Below are positions 28,584 through 38,040 of a stretch of 46,864 bases of DNA, piece by piece; positions within the stretch are counted from its first letter, which is position 1, and every line of letters begins with the position of its first letter. This stretch comes from Trichococcus ilyis (GTDB lineage: Bacteria; Bacillota; Bacilli; Lactobacillales; Aerococcaceae), in assembly GCF_900109135.1 (NCBI RefSeq), contig NZ_FNYT01000023.1:1-46864 (forward strand), written 5' to 3'. Below the pieces are notes generated by a model, which saw only the letters and a program-made list of their open reading frames with translations, was not told where the DNA came from and did no database searches. Made by a program: the position numbers and the translations under genes.

Positions 28584-31221
28584 TGCTGCTTCAATGGATG
28601 ATATTACCGTTTCTGTATACGAGAATACTCTCTTACACGTTAAAGCTAAGGCTGAGGCTGATGACCTCGTGAAAGATAAATTCTTCATCAGAAATGATTG
28701 GAATGAATCTTCTGTGCAAGCGAAACGGAGAGTTTTGAGTTATCAGTTTTCGTGTGTTGTTTACGATGAAGCTCAAAGTCACTTCTGTCACTACGACTAC
28801 ATTGTGCTGTGTGAATCCGATACTCCGTTGTCCTATGCACGGCTTATCAATGGGTTTTTATCGCTTTTGAAAGTCGAGATGCCACAGTTCAAAAAGCATC
28901 TAAGACAGTACAAGTCGTTTGAGAATCCGAATAATTTGTCTATTTCCAGCAAAGCCTATACGAAGGCAAAAGATAAACATGAGCGTTCGTATCCGTACAA
29001 CAAAATCGTCCTTGTTAGCCATTTCAATGGCGTTGACTTGACCAATTTTTACAACAACAAGAAAATGATGGACCAATTGTCTTGCATGAATAAGCTCAGC
29101 TTTTTTAATGGGAGGGCATTCAATTCCGATAACTACCATGACAAACTACGAGGGATACGCACGGCTACGCTGATTAGGGATACGATGCTGTTATCTTCCA
29201 ACAATTCGAGTTTACAATCGTTAGGTGAAAATATCGGGATTGAGAAGTTGGACTGCAGCGATTATGTCGACCGTATGGATAAACTGCTCCAAGATGATAT
29301 CAGTCGGTATGTTGAATGTGGTTTATCCGACAGTGTCATCTCGCTAATATGGACGTTGACTTTCAATGAAAACAACCTGAACCAAAAAGACATCTATTCA
29401 ACTGTTGGGAGTGCCGCAGCGCATCGAATCCGTGAGTCTATCAAAGCCAAGAACAGGTGGACCACAGACAAAGAGTTCAATGAAAACTATCTATCCATAT
29501 TCGATGTAGGTAATTATTATCAGGGCAGAAATCAGCAAATTTCCGATAAAAGAAGCCTGATTGAGCAGGACGCGATAAGCAGTTTTTTTGGCGGACGGAA
29601 TGAGTGCTTTTCCCACGGCATCTTTACTGCTGAATCCGGAAAGGAATTTCTGGATATCGACCTCAGAAGTGCGTATCCTATCGCTATGTGCATCTGTTCT
29701 AATATGAATTGGAATAATCCTATTGACTGCTCGTACAACCGGGATAATACGGACAATGGCAAATTGCGGAGTGAGATGTTTAAATTCGATGACTTGGGTT
29801 TTGGCTTGGTTGATTTCGAGTTTCCAAAAGAATTGGCCTATCCGTGCATTCCGGTGAAGTCAACAACCTTTAACGGACTTGTGTTCCCGCGCAAAGGGTC
29901 AACCTATGCCAATATTTCTGAAATAAAGCTGGCTTTGGATATGGGTGCTTCTGTAACAGTCAGTGAAGGTGGAAGAGTGGTTGTCCTGAGCACAAAGGAT
30001 GAAAACGATATGTTTGATGCTGTTAAGGAATTTATCAAAACTCGTAAGCTATATGAAAAAAAATACGGAAAGAAGAGTGGACAGGCGCTTTTGCAAAAAC
30101 TATATGCTAATAGTGCGTTCGGCAAACTGGGGCAGGGAATAAATGGCAAGCGATACCAAAATTTATGTAATAATACGACGGAAATGGCGCAATACTCTGT
30201 TATCACAATGCCTGCATATGCTGCTGCCATTACCGCCTTGGTCAGATGCTTGGTTTCATTTTGTATGCATTGTTGCGAAAAAGCGGATTTGAAAATTCAC
30301 AGTGTCACAACGGACGGTTTCATTGTGGCGGGGGAAAGAGAATCAGTGCTTCGGATGCTGAATGAATCAGTCAAGGAAAAATTCCCTTTTATTTTCGAAG
30401 CCTTAGAACAAGCCTTTTCTAATTCAGATACAGCTTTTGAAGTGAAGCATGAATTCAAAACGTTCTTTAATTCGAGGACCCGTGCAAATGTGTCAGTTGG
30501 TGAAGGCGAAGGTATTATGGCAAAGGGGTCATATAGAGGGAATGACGTGTTCCGCAATCTGTCTGAAGATGCGAAGCATCACTTTTTCTTTGAAGCACTC
30601 GTGACTAGGACGGGCAAAATACGCGACGAGCGCGTGTCGCTCCCATCTTACAAAGATGTGGTGAAGCACAATAAGGTCTTTATGAATGAAATGAAGGTCG
30701 CAAATTTGAGTTTCGACTTTGATTTCAAAAGGATGATTGATATGCCAACCATACAGACCAATCAAACGGTGTTAAATGGAAAGTTATTCTCGTATGATTC
30801 CTTTTTCACGCTGCCTTTGGAAACCGTGGAGGAGTATGAAAGTCTGCATAAATACAGGGATTCTTATGCTGGCTGCGTCAATAATAGGTCCGAATACGCC
30901 AACATCCATCAGAAATATAGGCATCTTTCAACCGGAACAGAGACAAGATACAATCCTAAAATGAATTCTCAGAATGAGCAACATTTGGATTATGTGTGCA
31001 AAGAGTTGTTAAAGATGGTGCGCCAAGGGATGTTGACAGATAAACTGGCTAGTCTAAACAGCAAAGACCTGTATGACCTGTTTATGACCAACTGCGAATG
31101 GGATATCTCTTATGAAGCGTTTAACAACGCATTCAAAAAGGGAAAAGGGCGCAAAGTAATGCTAGATGGGGAAACGCCGTTGTTCTCTGTAATCAAACAG
31201 AGTTTGTTGGGGGCAAGCTAA
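28552..31221 (+). CDS. family B DNA polymerase (viral/plasmid type, piPolB-like), main part
   Basis: 889 codons open; real coding probably begins at 28582 as continuation of the upstream fragment, since no ribosome binding site precedes the TTG at 28552. Exo II-like SHFNGVDLTNF (156-166). Polymerase motifs in order: FFGGRNE (345-351, the YxGG-type motif), DIDLRSAYP (368-376, motif A), KLYANSAFG (516-524, motif B), TTDG (586-589, motif C in place of DTD) and MAKGSYRG (655-662, KxY region). About 140 residues between motifs A and B leave room for a TPR2 insertion. This set fits protein-primed-type or primer-independent PolB. No terminal-protein gene is visible, which favours the latter. It presumably replicates the excised element. 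Confidence 0.82.
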   Translation: MGLILSGWSFDAASMDDITVSVYENTLLHVKAKAEADDLVKDKFFIRNDWNESSVQAKRRVLSYQFSCVVYDEAQSHFCHYDYIVLCESDTPLSYARLINGFLSLLKVEMPQFKKHLRQYKSFENPNNLSISSKAYTKAKDKHERSYPYNKIVLVSHFNGVDLTNFYNNKKMMDQLSCMNKLSFFNGRAFNSDNYHDKLRGIRTATLIRDTMLLSSNNSSLQSLGENIGIEKLDCSDYVDRMDKLLQDDISRYVECGLSDSVISLIWTLTFNENNLNQKDIYSTVGSAAAHRIRESIKAKNRWTTDKEFNENYLSIFDVGNYYQGRNQQISDKRSLIEQDAISSFFGGRNECFSHGIFTAESGKEFLDIDLRSAYPIAMCICSNMNWNNPIDCSYNRDNTDNGKLRSEMFKFDDLGFGLVDFEFPKELAYPCIPVKSTTFNGLVFPRKGSTYANISEIKLALDMGASVTVSEGGRVVVLSTKDENDMFDAVKEFIKTRKLYEKKYGKKSGQALLQKLYANSAFGKLGQGINGKRYQNLCNNTTEMAQYSVITMPAYAAAITALVRCLVSFCMHCCEKADLKIHSVTTDGFIVAGERESVLRMLNESVKEKFPFIFEALEQAFSNSDTAFEVKHEFKTFFNSRTRANVSVGEGEGIMAKGSYRGNDVFRNLSEDAKHHFFFEALVTRTGKIRDERVSLPSYKDVVKHNKVFMNEMKVANLSFDFDFKRMIDMPTIQTNQTVLNGKLFSYDSFFTLPLETVEEYESLHKYRDSYAGCVNNRSEYANIHQKYRHLSTGTETRYNPKMNSQNEQHLDYVCKELLKMVRQGMLTDKLASLNSKDLYDLFMTNCEWDISYEAFNNAFKKGKGRKVMLDGETPLFSVIKQSLLGAS

Positions 31222-31245
31222 ATCAGGATAGTTTGGGAATGCATC

Positions 31246-31275
31246 AAAGAAGGGCTAAACGGCTCTTCTTTTTTT
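31246..31275 (+). terminator. terminator after the polymerase gene
   Basis: AAGAAGGGCT (31247-31256) pairs with GGCTCTTCTT (31261-31270) around AAAC, followed by a T-run to 31275. Twenty-five bases after the polymerase stop. Confidence 0.82.
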
Positions 31276-31334
31276 GTACACAACGATATCGAATAATCAT
31301 TGGTATCTGAATGGCGACAGGGACTTTGATTATA

Positions 31335-31363
31335 TTGCTAAAATTAAATCGGAAGGGTAAAAT
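31335..31363 (+). promoter_or_regulatory. promoter of the RHH-hsd operon
   Basis: TTGCTA (31335-31340), 17-base spacer, TAAAAT (31358-31363). It is immediately followed by the TACGTA palindromes, so a repressor bound there would cover the start site. Confidence 0.65.
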
Positions 31364-31364
31364 A

Positions 31365-31378
31365 TACGTATGTACGTA
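31365..31378. promoter_or_regulatory. candidate RHH operator
   Basis: TACGTA-TG-TACGTA: two self-complementary hexamers spaced by two bases, placed between the -10 box and the coding region of the small ribbon-helix-helix protein. RHH repressors bind such short palindromic repeats cooperatively, so autoregulation is likely. Confidence 0.6.
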
Positions 31379-31548
31379 TGCGGACCGAGGAGGCGTTTAA
31401 CATTCGGAAAAAATTCACCACTACACTGGACCAACAAGTAATTAGAGACCTAAAACTGCTAGCGATACAGGAGCAAACAGACGCTAATAAAATCATCGAA
31501 CGCCTGATTCAAGAATATTTGAAAAAACAAGAAGAAAAGCAGCAATGA
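31378..31548 (+). CDS. ribbon-helix-helix (CopG/Arc-like) regulator
   Basis: 56 residues if started at ATG 31378. The RHH core is RKKFTTTLDQQVIRDLKLLA followed by a second helix ANKIIERLIQEYLKK: a beta strand (KFTTTLD) and two helices. A strong GAGGAGG (31387-31393) lies inside this frame, eight bases before ATT 31402, so the true start may be the rare ATT codon, giving a 48-residue protein that begins exactly at the core. First gene of the hsd operon; presumably represses it until the methylase has acted, as controller proteins do. Confidence 0.75.
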   Translation: MRTEEAFNIRKKFTTTLDQQVIRDLKLLAIQEQTDANKIIERLIQEYLKKQEEKQQ

Positions 31549-31610
31549 CCTCCGTTGCCTTGCTTTGTTATCAAAATCAACCATCACAAACTTAAAGGGG
31601 CTATCGCAAC

Positions 31611-33389
31611 ATGAATGAAACAAAGAGGCATCAACTGACCAACGCCAATATCCAAGAAAAATCCGCCTTACTATGGAACATCGCGGACACTATCCGCGGA
31701 CTTTACAAGCCCCACGAATATGGAGAGGTTATCCTCCCGTTCACCGTCATCAAACGATTCCACGATACTCTGTTGCCGACCAGGCAAGCCGTGCTAGATG
31801 AACTGGAAAAACGTAAGAATATTTCCATGAAGGACAGCTTTTTGCGCCGCGCGTCCGGCTACGTTTTCTACAACACCAGCCCGTATACGTTCGACATGCT
31901 GTTGGCTGACTCCGAAAAAATTGAAGAGAATTTCCGTGCCTATTTGAGCGGCTTTTCCGAAAACGTGCAGGATGTATTGTCCAACTTCGATGTGGATGTG
32001 CACGTTACTAAATTAGCCAAGAATGGCAAACTATTCCAGGTCATCCAAGAATTCAACAAGCAAACAGGATACTTGGGTGCCGATAAAATCAGCAGCACTG
32101 ACATGGGGTATATCTTCGAAGACTTGGTCAAGCGCTTCTCTGAGAGCTACAACGAAGACGCTGGGGCGCATTTCACGAGCAGGGACATCATCTATTTGAT
32201 GACGGACATCCTGATTGCAGAAGACAAGGAAATTTTGGAAGCAGAGGGCGTATCCAAAACGGTCTATGACCAAACCATGGGAACGTCGCAGATGCTCTCT
32301 GCCATGCAGGAGCGCCTGACCTTGTTGGACGCAGATGCCGAGGTTATTACATTCGGCCAAGAACTTAATCCTAAGACGTACGCCATCGCGAAGGCTGACA
32401 CAATCATCAAAGGCGGCAATCCGGACAACATGCGTTTGGGAAACACTCTGACGGAAGATTATTTTAAAGGGTATGAATTCGATTATGCCATTTCAAATCC
32501 GCCTTTTGGCATCGACTGGAAATCCGACTACAAAGCAGTGGAAGCGGAGCACAAGAAAGGGAATCAAGGCCGCTTCGGTGTTGGATTGCCGAAGAAGAGC
32601 GATGGACAACTGTTGTTCCTACTGAACGGTATCAGTAAACTGAAGGATACCGGCCGCATGGGCATCATCCACAATGGTTCGGCCTTGTTCAGCGGAGCAG
32701 CGGGCAGCGGTGAAAGCGAAATCCGTCGCTACGTCATCGAGAACGATTGGCTGGATGCGATTATCCAATTGCCGAACGATGTTTTCTATAACACGGGCAT
32801 TTCCACCTATGTTTGGATTATCGACAAGAGCAAACAACCGCACCGCCAAGGCCAAGTGCAGTTAATTGACGCGTCTAACATGTATGAGAAGCGCCGTAAG
32901 GCAATCGGGAGTAAACGTGTGGACATCTCTGAAGAATGCCGAGAACTGATTGTGACGGCATATGGCGAGTTCCTGAACAAAGAATACAAACTGGATGATA
33001 GAACCGTCGAATCCAAGGTTTTCGACAATCTCGACTTTGGCTTCAACAAAGTGACCATCGAAAGCCCATTGAAAGACGAAGCGGGGAATTTGGTCCTGAA
33101 AAACAAGAAAGTCCAGCCGGATGTGTCCTTACGCGACACCGAGGACGTCCCCTTGACGGAGGACATAGATGCGTATTTCGAACGCGAAATCAAGCCGTTT
33201 AATCCGGATGCATGGATTGATAAGAACAAAACCAAAGTCGCCTACGAAATTCCGTTCACGCGCCTATTCTACAAGTACGTGGCGCCGGAGAGTACCGATG
33301 TGATTGCGGAACGCATCAAGGTATTGGAAGAAGAAATCGTGAAGAGCTTCGAAATGCTAAGCGGGAAGGATGTGGAAGTGGATGGTTAG
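31611..33389 (+). CDS. hsdM: type I restriction-modification DNA methyltransferase subunit
   Basis: 592 residues; AAAGGGG upstream. N-terminal HsdM helical domain (NIADTIRGLYKPHEYGEVIL), then AdoMet-dependent N6-adenine methylase. Motif I is the variant YDQTMGTSQMLS (219-230) rather than DPTCGTGG, and the catalytic motif IV is ISNPPFGID (294-302), intact. Methylates adenine in a bipartite site chosen by HsdS; also needed for the restriction complex. Overlaps or abuts hsdS, so co-translated. Confidence 0.93.
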   Translation: MNETKRHQLTNANIQEKSALLWNIADTIRGLYKPHEYGEVILPFTVIKRFHDTLLPTRQAVLDELEKRKNISMKDSFLRRASGYVFYNTSPYTFDMLLADSEKIEENFRAYLSGFSENVQDVLSNFDVDVHVTKLAKNGKLFQVIQEFNKQTGYLGADKISSTDMGYIFEDLVKRFSESYNEDAGAHFTSRDIIYLMTDILIAEDKEILEAEGVSKTVYDQTMGTSQMLSAMQERLTLLDADAEVITFGQELNPKTYAIAKADTIIKGGNPDNMRLGNTLTEDYFKGYEFDYAISNPPFGIDWKSDYKAVEAEHKKGNQGRFGVGLPKKSDGQLLFLLNGISKLKDTGRMGIIHNGSALFSGAAGSGESEIRRYVIENDWLDAIIQLPNDVFYNTGISTYVWIIDKSKQPHRQGQVQLIDASNMYEKRRKAIGSKRVDISEECRELIVTAYGEFLNKEYKLDDRTVESKVFDNLDFGFNKVTIESPLKDEAGNLVLKNKKVQPDVSLRDTEDVPLTEDIDAYFEREIKPFNPDAWIDKNKTKVAYEIPFTRLFYKYVAPESTDVIAERIKVLEEEIVKSFEMLSGKDVEVDG

Positions 33390-33393
33390 AGCG

Positions 33394-34623
33394 ATGAAGG
33401 ATTCTGGAGTGGAATGGATTGGAGAGATTCCGGAACATTGGGATATAAAGAAAATTAAATATCTTTTGAAAGAAAGAAACGAAAAAAACACACCTATCAA
33501 AACACGAGACATTCTTTCGCTGAGCGCGGCTAATGGAGTAGTTCCTTATGGCGAAAAAACAGGTGGAGGAAACAAGGCAAAAGACGATGTGAGTCTTTAT
33601 AAAATAGCGCACCCAAAAGATATTGTAATGAATAGCATGAACATAATAGCAGGTTCTGTCGCATTATCTCAATATCATGGATGTGTAAGCCCTGTTTATT
33701 ACATGTTCTATTCGGATGACAAAGATTCTGACATAAACTATTTCAGTAACATCTTTCAGTCAAAAGAATTCCAGAGAAGTTTGATGGGGCTAGGAAATGG
33801 AATTTTAATTAAACATTCAGAAAAGAGTGATAAGTTAAATACTATCAGATTACGAATTCCGTCGGAGAAGATGAAAAATACATTGCTTCCTGTTCCACCT
33901 TTAAAAGAACAACGAAAAATAGCTGCGATGCTCGATGAAAAAAACGCTCACATCGACAGCATCATCTCAAAGACGAAGGAATCAATCGAAGCATTCAAAA
34001 CCTATAAACAGGCGCTCATCACGGAAACCGTCACTAAAGGACTGAACCCGGATGTAAAGATGAAGGACAGCGGGATTGAATGGATTGGGGAGATTCCCGA
34101 GCATTGGGAAATTACCAAAATAAAAAATATCGTTAAAATCGTAAATGGGAAAGATAATGTCGTGAAGGACGGCGAGATACCTGTGTACGGCTCAAGTGCT
34201 ACTCCTTTCGGGTTTACCGATAAGATTATGCACGATAAAGAAACTGTATTATTGGGAAGAAAGGGTACGATTGATAAACCGCAATTTATTAAAGAGCCGT
34301 TCTGGGCTGTTGATACGGTTTTTTACACCATTCCTAAAAGGAATACATACTTGAAGTTCTTCTTCTATTGCATGAGCGGTTTCGATTATAAAAAATATAC
34401 ATATGGAAGCGCGATTCCAAGCATGTCTCAAGGAATATTAAATGAAATAAAACTACCTTATCCAATTTTAAAAGAGCAACAACAAATCGCTGATTTCCTG
34501 GACGAAAAAACAGCCCATATCGACTCTCTTATTGCCAACAAGGAGAAGATGGTTCAGGAGTTAGAAGCCTACAAGAAAGCCATGATTTACGAATACGTAA
34601 CCGGGAAAAAGGAGGTGGAATAG
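33394..34623 (+). CDS. hsdS: type I restriction-modification specificity subunit
   Basis: 409 residues from ATG 33394 (MKDSGVEWIGEIPEHWDIKK). In-frame ATGs at 33370 and 33382 lie inside hsdM and add atypical residues. Two target recognition domains, each starting with (M)KDSGxEWIGEIPEHW and ending in a coiled spacer with LKEQxxIAxxLDEKxAHIDS, so each half reads one side of a bipartite DNA site. The two TRDs are otherwise different, meaning an asymmetric target. The target cannot be predicted by eye. The stop is directly followed by the hsdR ATG. Confidence 0.92.
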   Translation: MKDSGVEWIGEIPEHWDIKKIKYLLKERNEKNTPIKTRDILSLSAANGVVPYGEKTGGGNKAKDDVSLYKIAHPKDIVMNSMNIIAGSVALSQYHGCVSPVYYMFYSDDKDSDINYFSNIFQSKEFQRSLMGLGNGILIKHSEKSDKLNTIRLRIPSEKMKNTLLPVPPLKEQRKIAAMLDEKNAHIDSIISKTKESIEAFKTYKQALITETVTKGLNPDVKMKDSGIEWIGEIPEHWEITKIKNIVKIVNGKDNVVKDGEIPVYGSSATPFGFTDKIMHDKETVLLGRKGTIDKPQFIKEPFWAVDTVFYTIPKRNTYLKFFFYCMSGFDYKKYTYGSAIPSMSQGILNEIKLPYPILKEQQQIADFLDEKTAHIDSLIANKEKMVQELEAYKKAMIYEYVTGKKEVE

Positions 34624-37600
34624 ATGGCCATAACGGAAGACAATGAAAAACGCTTCGAGGAAGATATCGAAAGGTACCTGCTGACCAACGGCGGCTATAC
34701 CAAAGGCACACAAGAAGCCTATGACCGAGAGAAAGCCATTTCCGTCTCAACGCTAATTGCGTATTTGGAAGAAACGCAAGCAAATGAATGGCGTAAATAT
34801 CAAAGCGTCTATCCAAACAAAACAGCGGAGCAGTTGGTCAAACGTTTGAATGAACAAATCAGCACGAACGGTTTGTTGCACGTATTGCGGCACGGCATCG
34901 TGGATAGAGGGGTGCGGCTGAAGGTCGCCTCTTTCCGTCCGGAAACGTCCCTGAATGCGACTGTGGTGCGCGACTATCACGCGAATAAACTGGAAGTGAC
35001 GCGCCAATTCCATTATTCGACAGACAACAATAATTCGATTGATATGGTCCTCTCCCTGAACGGCATTCCGATTGTCGCCTTGGAGCTGAAGAACCAAATC
35101 AAGGGGCAAACCGTCGATAACGCGAAGAAGCAATTCATGTATGACCGTGACAAACGGGAAACCTGTTTCCAATTCAACAAACGCTTCCTGGTCTACTTCG
35201 CCGTCGATTTATACGAAGCCTGGATGACTACCAAACTGGACGGGAAAAACACCTTCTTCCTGCCGTTTAACATGGGTTCGAATGGGGCCGGGGAAGTCGG
35301 CGGGAAGGGTAATCCGGTCAATCCGGCTGGATACGCCACGTCGTATTTGTGGGAGCAGGTGCTTCAAAAAGATAACCTGATGGACATCCTGCAACGCTTC
35401 ATCAATGTCGATGGTACGGGAGCAAAAGCAAAACTGATTTTCCCGCGTTACCACCAATGGGATGCCGTGACGAAGCTGATTGCGGCTGTGAAACAGGCCG
35501 GCAGTGGGGAAAATTATCTCATCCAGCATAGTGCCGGGTCCGGAAAGAGTAATTCCATCGCTTGGCTCGCTTATCGTCTCTCGAGTCTGCATGATGCGCT
35601 GAATCAGTCCATTTTCACTTCCGTCATTGTGGTAACGGACAGAAAAGTGTTGGACCAGCAACTACAGGAAACCATTTCCAGTTTTGACCACACGCTCGGC
35701 GTAGTCGAAACGATTGGACCAGATAAAAACTCGAAAGACTTGCGGGATGCCATCAACGATGGGAAGAAAATCATTATCACGACCCTTCAAAAATTTCCGG
35801 TAATCTATACAGAAGTGGAACGCACTGCCGGTCGGCGTTTTGCGGTCATAGTGGATGAGGCCCACACCTCCCAGACGGGCAACAGCGCCCAGAAACTCAA
35901 AACCGCCTTGGCGGATACGACGGATGCGTTGCAGGAATATGCGGAACGCGAAGCCCTTGCGGAAGATGCTGTGCCGGATGGACAAGATTTATTGGTGAAC
36001 GAGTTGCTGAATCACGGACAGCATAAGAACCTCAGCTTCTTTGCCTTTACGGCCACTCCGAAAGAAAAGACGTTGGAAATGTTTGGTAAAGCGCAACCGG
36101 ATGGCAGCTACCGACCATTCCACGTGTACAGCATGCGTCAAGCGATTGAAGAAGGATTCATTCTGGACGTGCTGAAGAACTACATGACCTACGAAACGTC
36201 CTATCGGATTGCCAAATCGACGGAAGACAACCCTGAGATTCCGACCACGAAAGCCGTAAAAGCGATTCGACGCTATGAATCCCTGCATCCACACAACCTG
36301 CAGCAAAAGACGATTATTATGGTGGAGCAGTTCCGGGACATCACACGGAATAAAATCGGAGGAAAAGCCAAAGCGATGGTCGTGACGGCTTCCCGGTTAC
36401 ATGCGGTCCGCTATTACCATGAGTTCAAACGCTACATCGAATCAAAAGGGTATACGGACCTGGATATTCTGGTCGCTTTCTCCGGCGTAGTCAAAGATGG
36501 CGAGATTGATTATCGGGAAACCTCGATGAACATGACCAAAGATGGTCGTCCCATCAAAGAAAGTCAGCTCAAGAGCGAATTTCATACGGATGATTTCAAT
36601 ATGCTGATTGTCGCCGAGAAGTACCAAACGGGCTTCGACGAGCCGTTGCTGCACACGATGTTCATCGACAAGAAGCTGCAGGGCGTCAAAGCCGTCCAAA
36701 CGCTTTCGCGGGTCAACCGCATGCATCCGGGCAAAGATGACACCTTTATCTTGGATTTTGTCAACAAAGCGGAAGATATCCAAGCCTCGTTCGAGCCGTA
36801 CTTCGAGGTGACGGAGTTGGATGAAGCCATCGACGTCAACATGATTTACGATACGCAGCAACGCATCCGGAATTTCAAATTGTACAATGACGCGGATGTC
36901 GAAAAATTCATCCAAATCTATTACAAGAATGGGAAGCAAACGACTGCGGATATGGGCCGGATGACCAGCTTGCTGAAGCCGGTGCTGGAGCGATATAACG
37001 ATTTATCCGACGAAGAAAAGTACCAATTCCGGGTGAGCATCCGCAACTTCAACAAGTGGTATGCCTACATCATCCAAATCACGCGGCTGTTCGATAAAGT
37101 ATTGCACAAGGAGTACGTATTCACATCCTATCTGAACAAGTTCATCCCGAGTGATAATCTTCCGGCCCTCGACATCGAAGACAAGCTGAAGCTGGAATAT
37201 TATCGACTGGAGCAAACCTTCAAAGGGGACATCACCTTGAATCCCAATGCCGTCGAGACGGTTTTGGAAAATCCAAAAACGACGGAAGTGGCGGTCAAAC
37301 CAGACGAGGAAACGGCATTGTTGGACGAAATTATCCGCAACATCAACGAGCTGTTCCACGGCAAGGTGAGTGAAGTGGATAAGGTGTTGATTGGGGAATT
37401 TACGGAAGCGGCGACTAACGGCGACAAAAAGTTGGAAATGTCTGCGAAAAGCAATGATTTCAAAATTTTTGCCCGCAACATCTTCCCAGTCTTTTTCGAA
37501 GAAACGGCAATGAAGAAGTACGACGAATCAGTAGAATCTTTCGACCAGTCTATGAAAGCCTACCAAAGGCTCTGGGATGAACCGGAGCGGTATCACGCGG

Positions 37601-37650
37601 TCATGGAGTCAGTTGCAAAAGTCGCGTACAAAGTATTGCGGAGCCGTTAA
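34624..37650 (+). CDS. hsdR: type I restriction endonuclease / translocase subunit
   Basis: 1008 residues. N-terminal PD-(D/E)XK nuclease with Asp140 and Glu154-x-Lys156 (IDMVLSLNGIPIVALELKNQ), then SF2 helicase motor: Walker A SAGSGKSN (303-310), DEAH box (411-414), TATPK motif III, and a motif VI-type TLSRVNRMHPGK. All key residues are intact. Binds HsdM2S, translocates DNA and cuts at random distance from unmethylated sites, so the system looks functional. Starts one base after the hsdS stop. Confidence 0.94.
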   Translation: MAITEDNEKRFEEDIERYLLTNGGYTKGTQEAYDREKAISVSTLIAYLEETQANEWRKYQSVYPNKTAEQLVKRLNEQISTNGLLHVLRHGIVDRGVRLKVASFRPETSLNATVVRDYHANKLEVTRQFHYSTDNNNSIDMVLSLNGIPIVALELKNQIKGQTVDNAKKQFMYDRDKRETCFQFNKRFLVYFAVDLYEAWMTTKLDGKNTFFLPFNMGSNGAGEVGGKGNPVNPAGYATSYLWEQVLQKDNLMDILQRFINVDGTGAKAKLIFPRYHQWDAVTKLIAAVKQAGSGENYLIQHSAGSGKSNSIAWLAYRLSSLHDALNQSIFTSVIVVTDRKVLDQQLQETISSFDHTLGVVETIGPDKNSKDLRDAINDGKKIIITTLQKFPVIYTEVERTAGRRFAVIVDEAHTSQTGNSAQKLKTALADTTDALQEYAEREALAEDAVPDGQDLLVNELLNHGQHKNLSFFAFTATPKEKTLEMFGKAQPDGSYRPFHVYSMRQAIEEGFILDVLKNYMTYETSYRIAKSTEDNPEIPTTKAVKAIRRYESLHPHNLQQKTIIMVEQFRDITRNKIGGKAKAMVVTASRLHAVRYYHEFKRYIESKGYTDLDILVAFSGVVKDGEIDYRETSMNMTKDGRPIKESQLKSEFHTDDFNMLIVAEKYQTGFDEPLLHTMFIDKKLQGVKAVQTLSRVNRMHPGKDDTFILDFVNKAEDIQASFEPYFEVTELDEAIDVNMIYDTQQRIRNFKLYNDADVEKFIQIYYKNGKQTTADMGRMTSLLKPVLERYNDLSDEEKYQFRVSIRNFNKWYAYIIQITRLFDKVLHKEYVFTSYLNKFIPSDNLPALDIEDKLKLEYYRLEQTFKGDITLNPNAVETVLENPKTTEVAVKPDEETALLDEIIRNINELFHGKVSEVDKVLIGEFTEAATNGDKKLEMSAKSNDFKIFARNIFPVFFEETAMKKYDESVESFDQSMKAYQRLWDEPERYHAVMESVAKVAYKVLRSR

Positions 37651-37969
37651 ATGTTTGTTCAATGCGATGGCGCATTATAGATGACAAAACGGATGCGACG
37701 AGGAGTTTTTGAGCATACTGAAAAACGAATTGGAGCGAATAGACATATTGGATGACCCGAGCATGATTCGTTATCAATGAATGTAAGAAAAGAATCGAGT
37801 GCCAAGTCCTTCCTAGTACCCTAAAACAACAACTGGTGTTGAGTTGATGTGTTTCTGGCAAACGGAATTTTGTGTGGGAAAAATGAATTGTATTCCTGTT
37901 GCTATTCGTAGAATTGTAACTGGTACGCTAGCGCATATATGAGTGTGAATGAGGTCAATCAATCAGGAG
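37651..37969 (+). pseudogene. gene-free stretch with fossil copy of the 54-aa gene at 39809
   Basis: Around 37732-37810 the conceptual translation ERIDILDDPSMIRYQ, then two stops, then RVPS matches residues 2-26 of the intact small protein at 39809-39973 (ERVGILDDPSKIRFQ and later RVPS) in the same frame. It is a decayed duplicate with in-frame stops at 37778 and 37784 (approximate). Nothing else recognisable in this stretch. Confidence 0.55.
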
Positions 37970-38008
37970 AGCACATTTTCTTCGCATCGAGGAGAAAATG
38001 TGCTTTTT
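37970..38008 (+). terminator. strong terminator downstream of hsdR
   Basis: AGCACATTTTCT (37970-37981) pairs perfectly with AGAAAATGTGCT (37993-38004), then TTTTT. About 320 bases after the hsdR stop. Confidence 0.85.
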
Positions 38009-38040
38009 CATCTTTGGACATCATTGAGCGGCCAAGTTAC

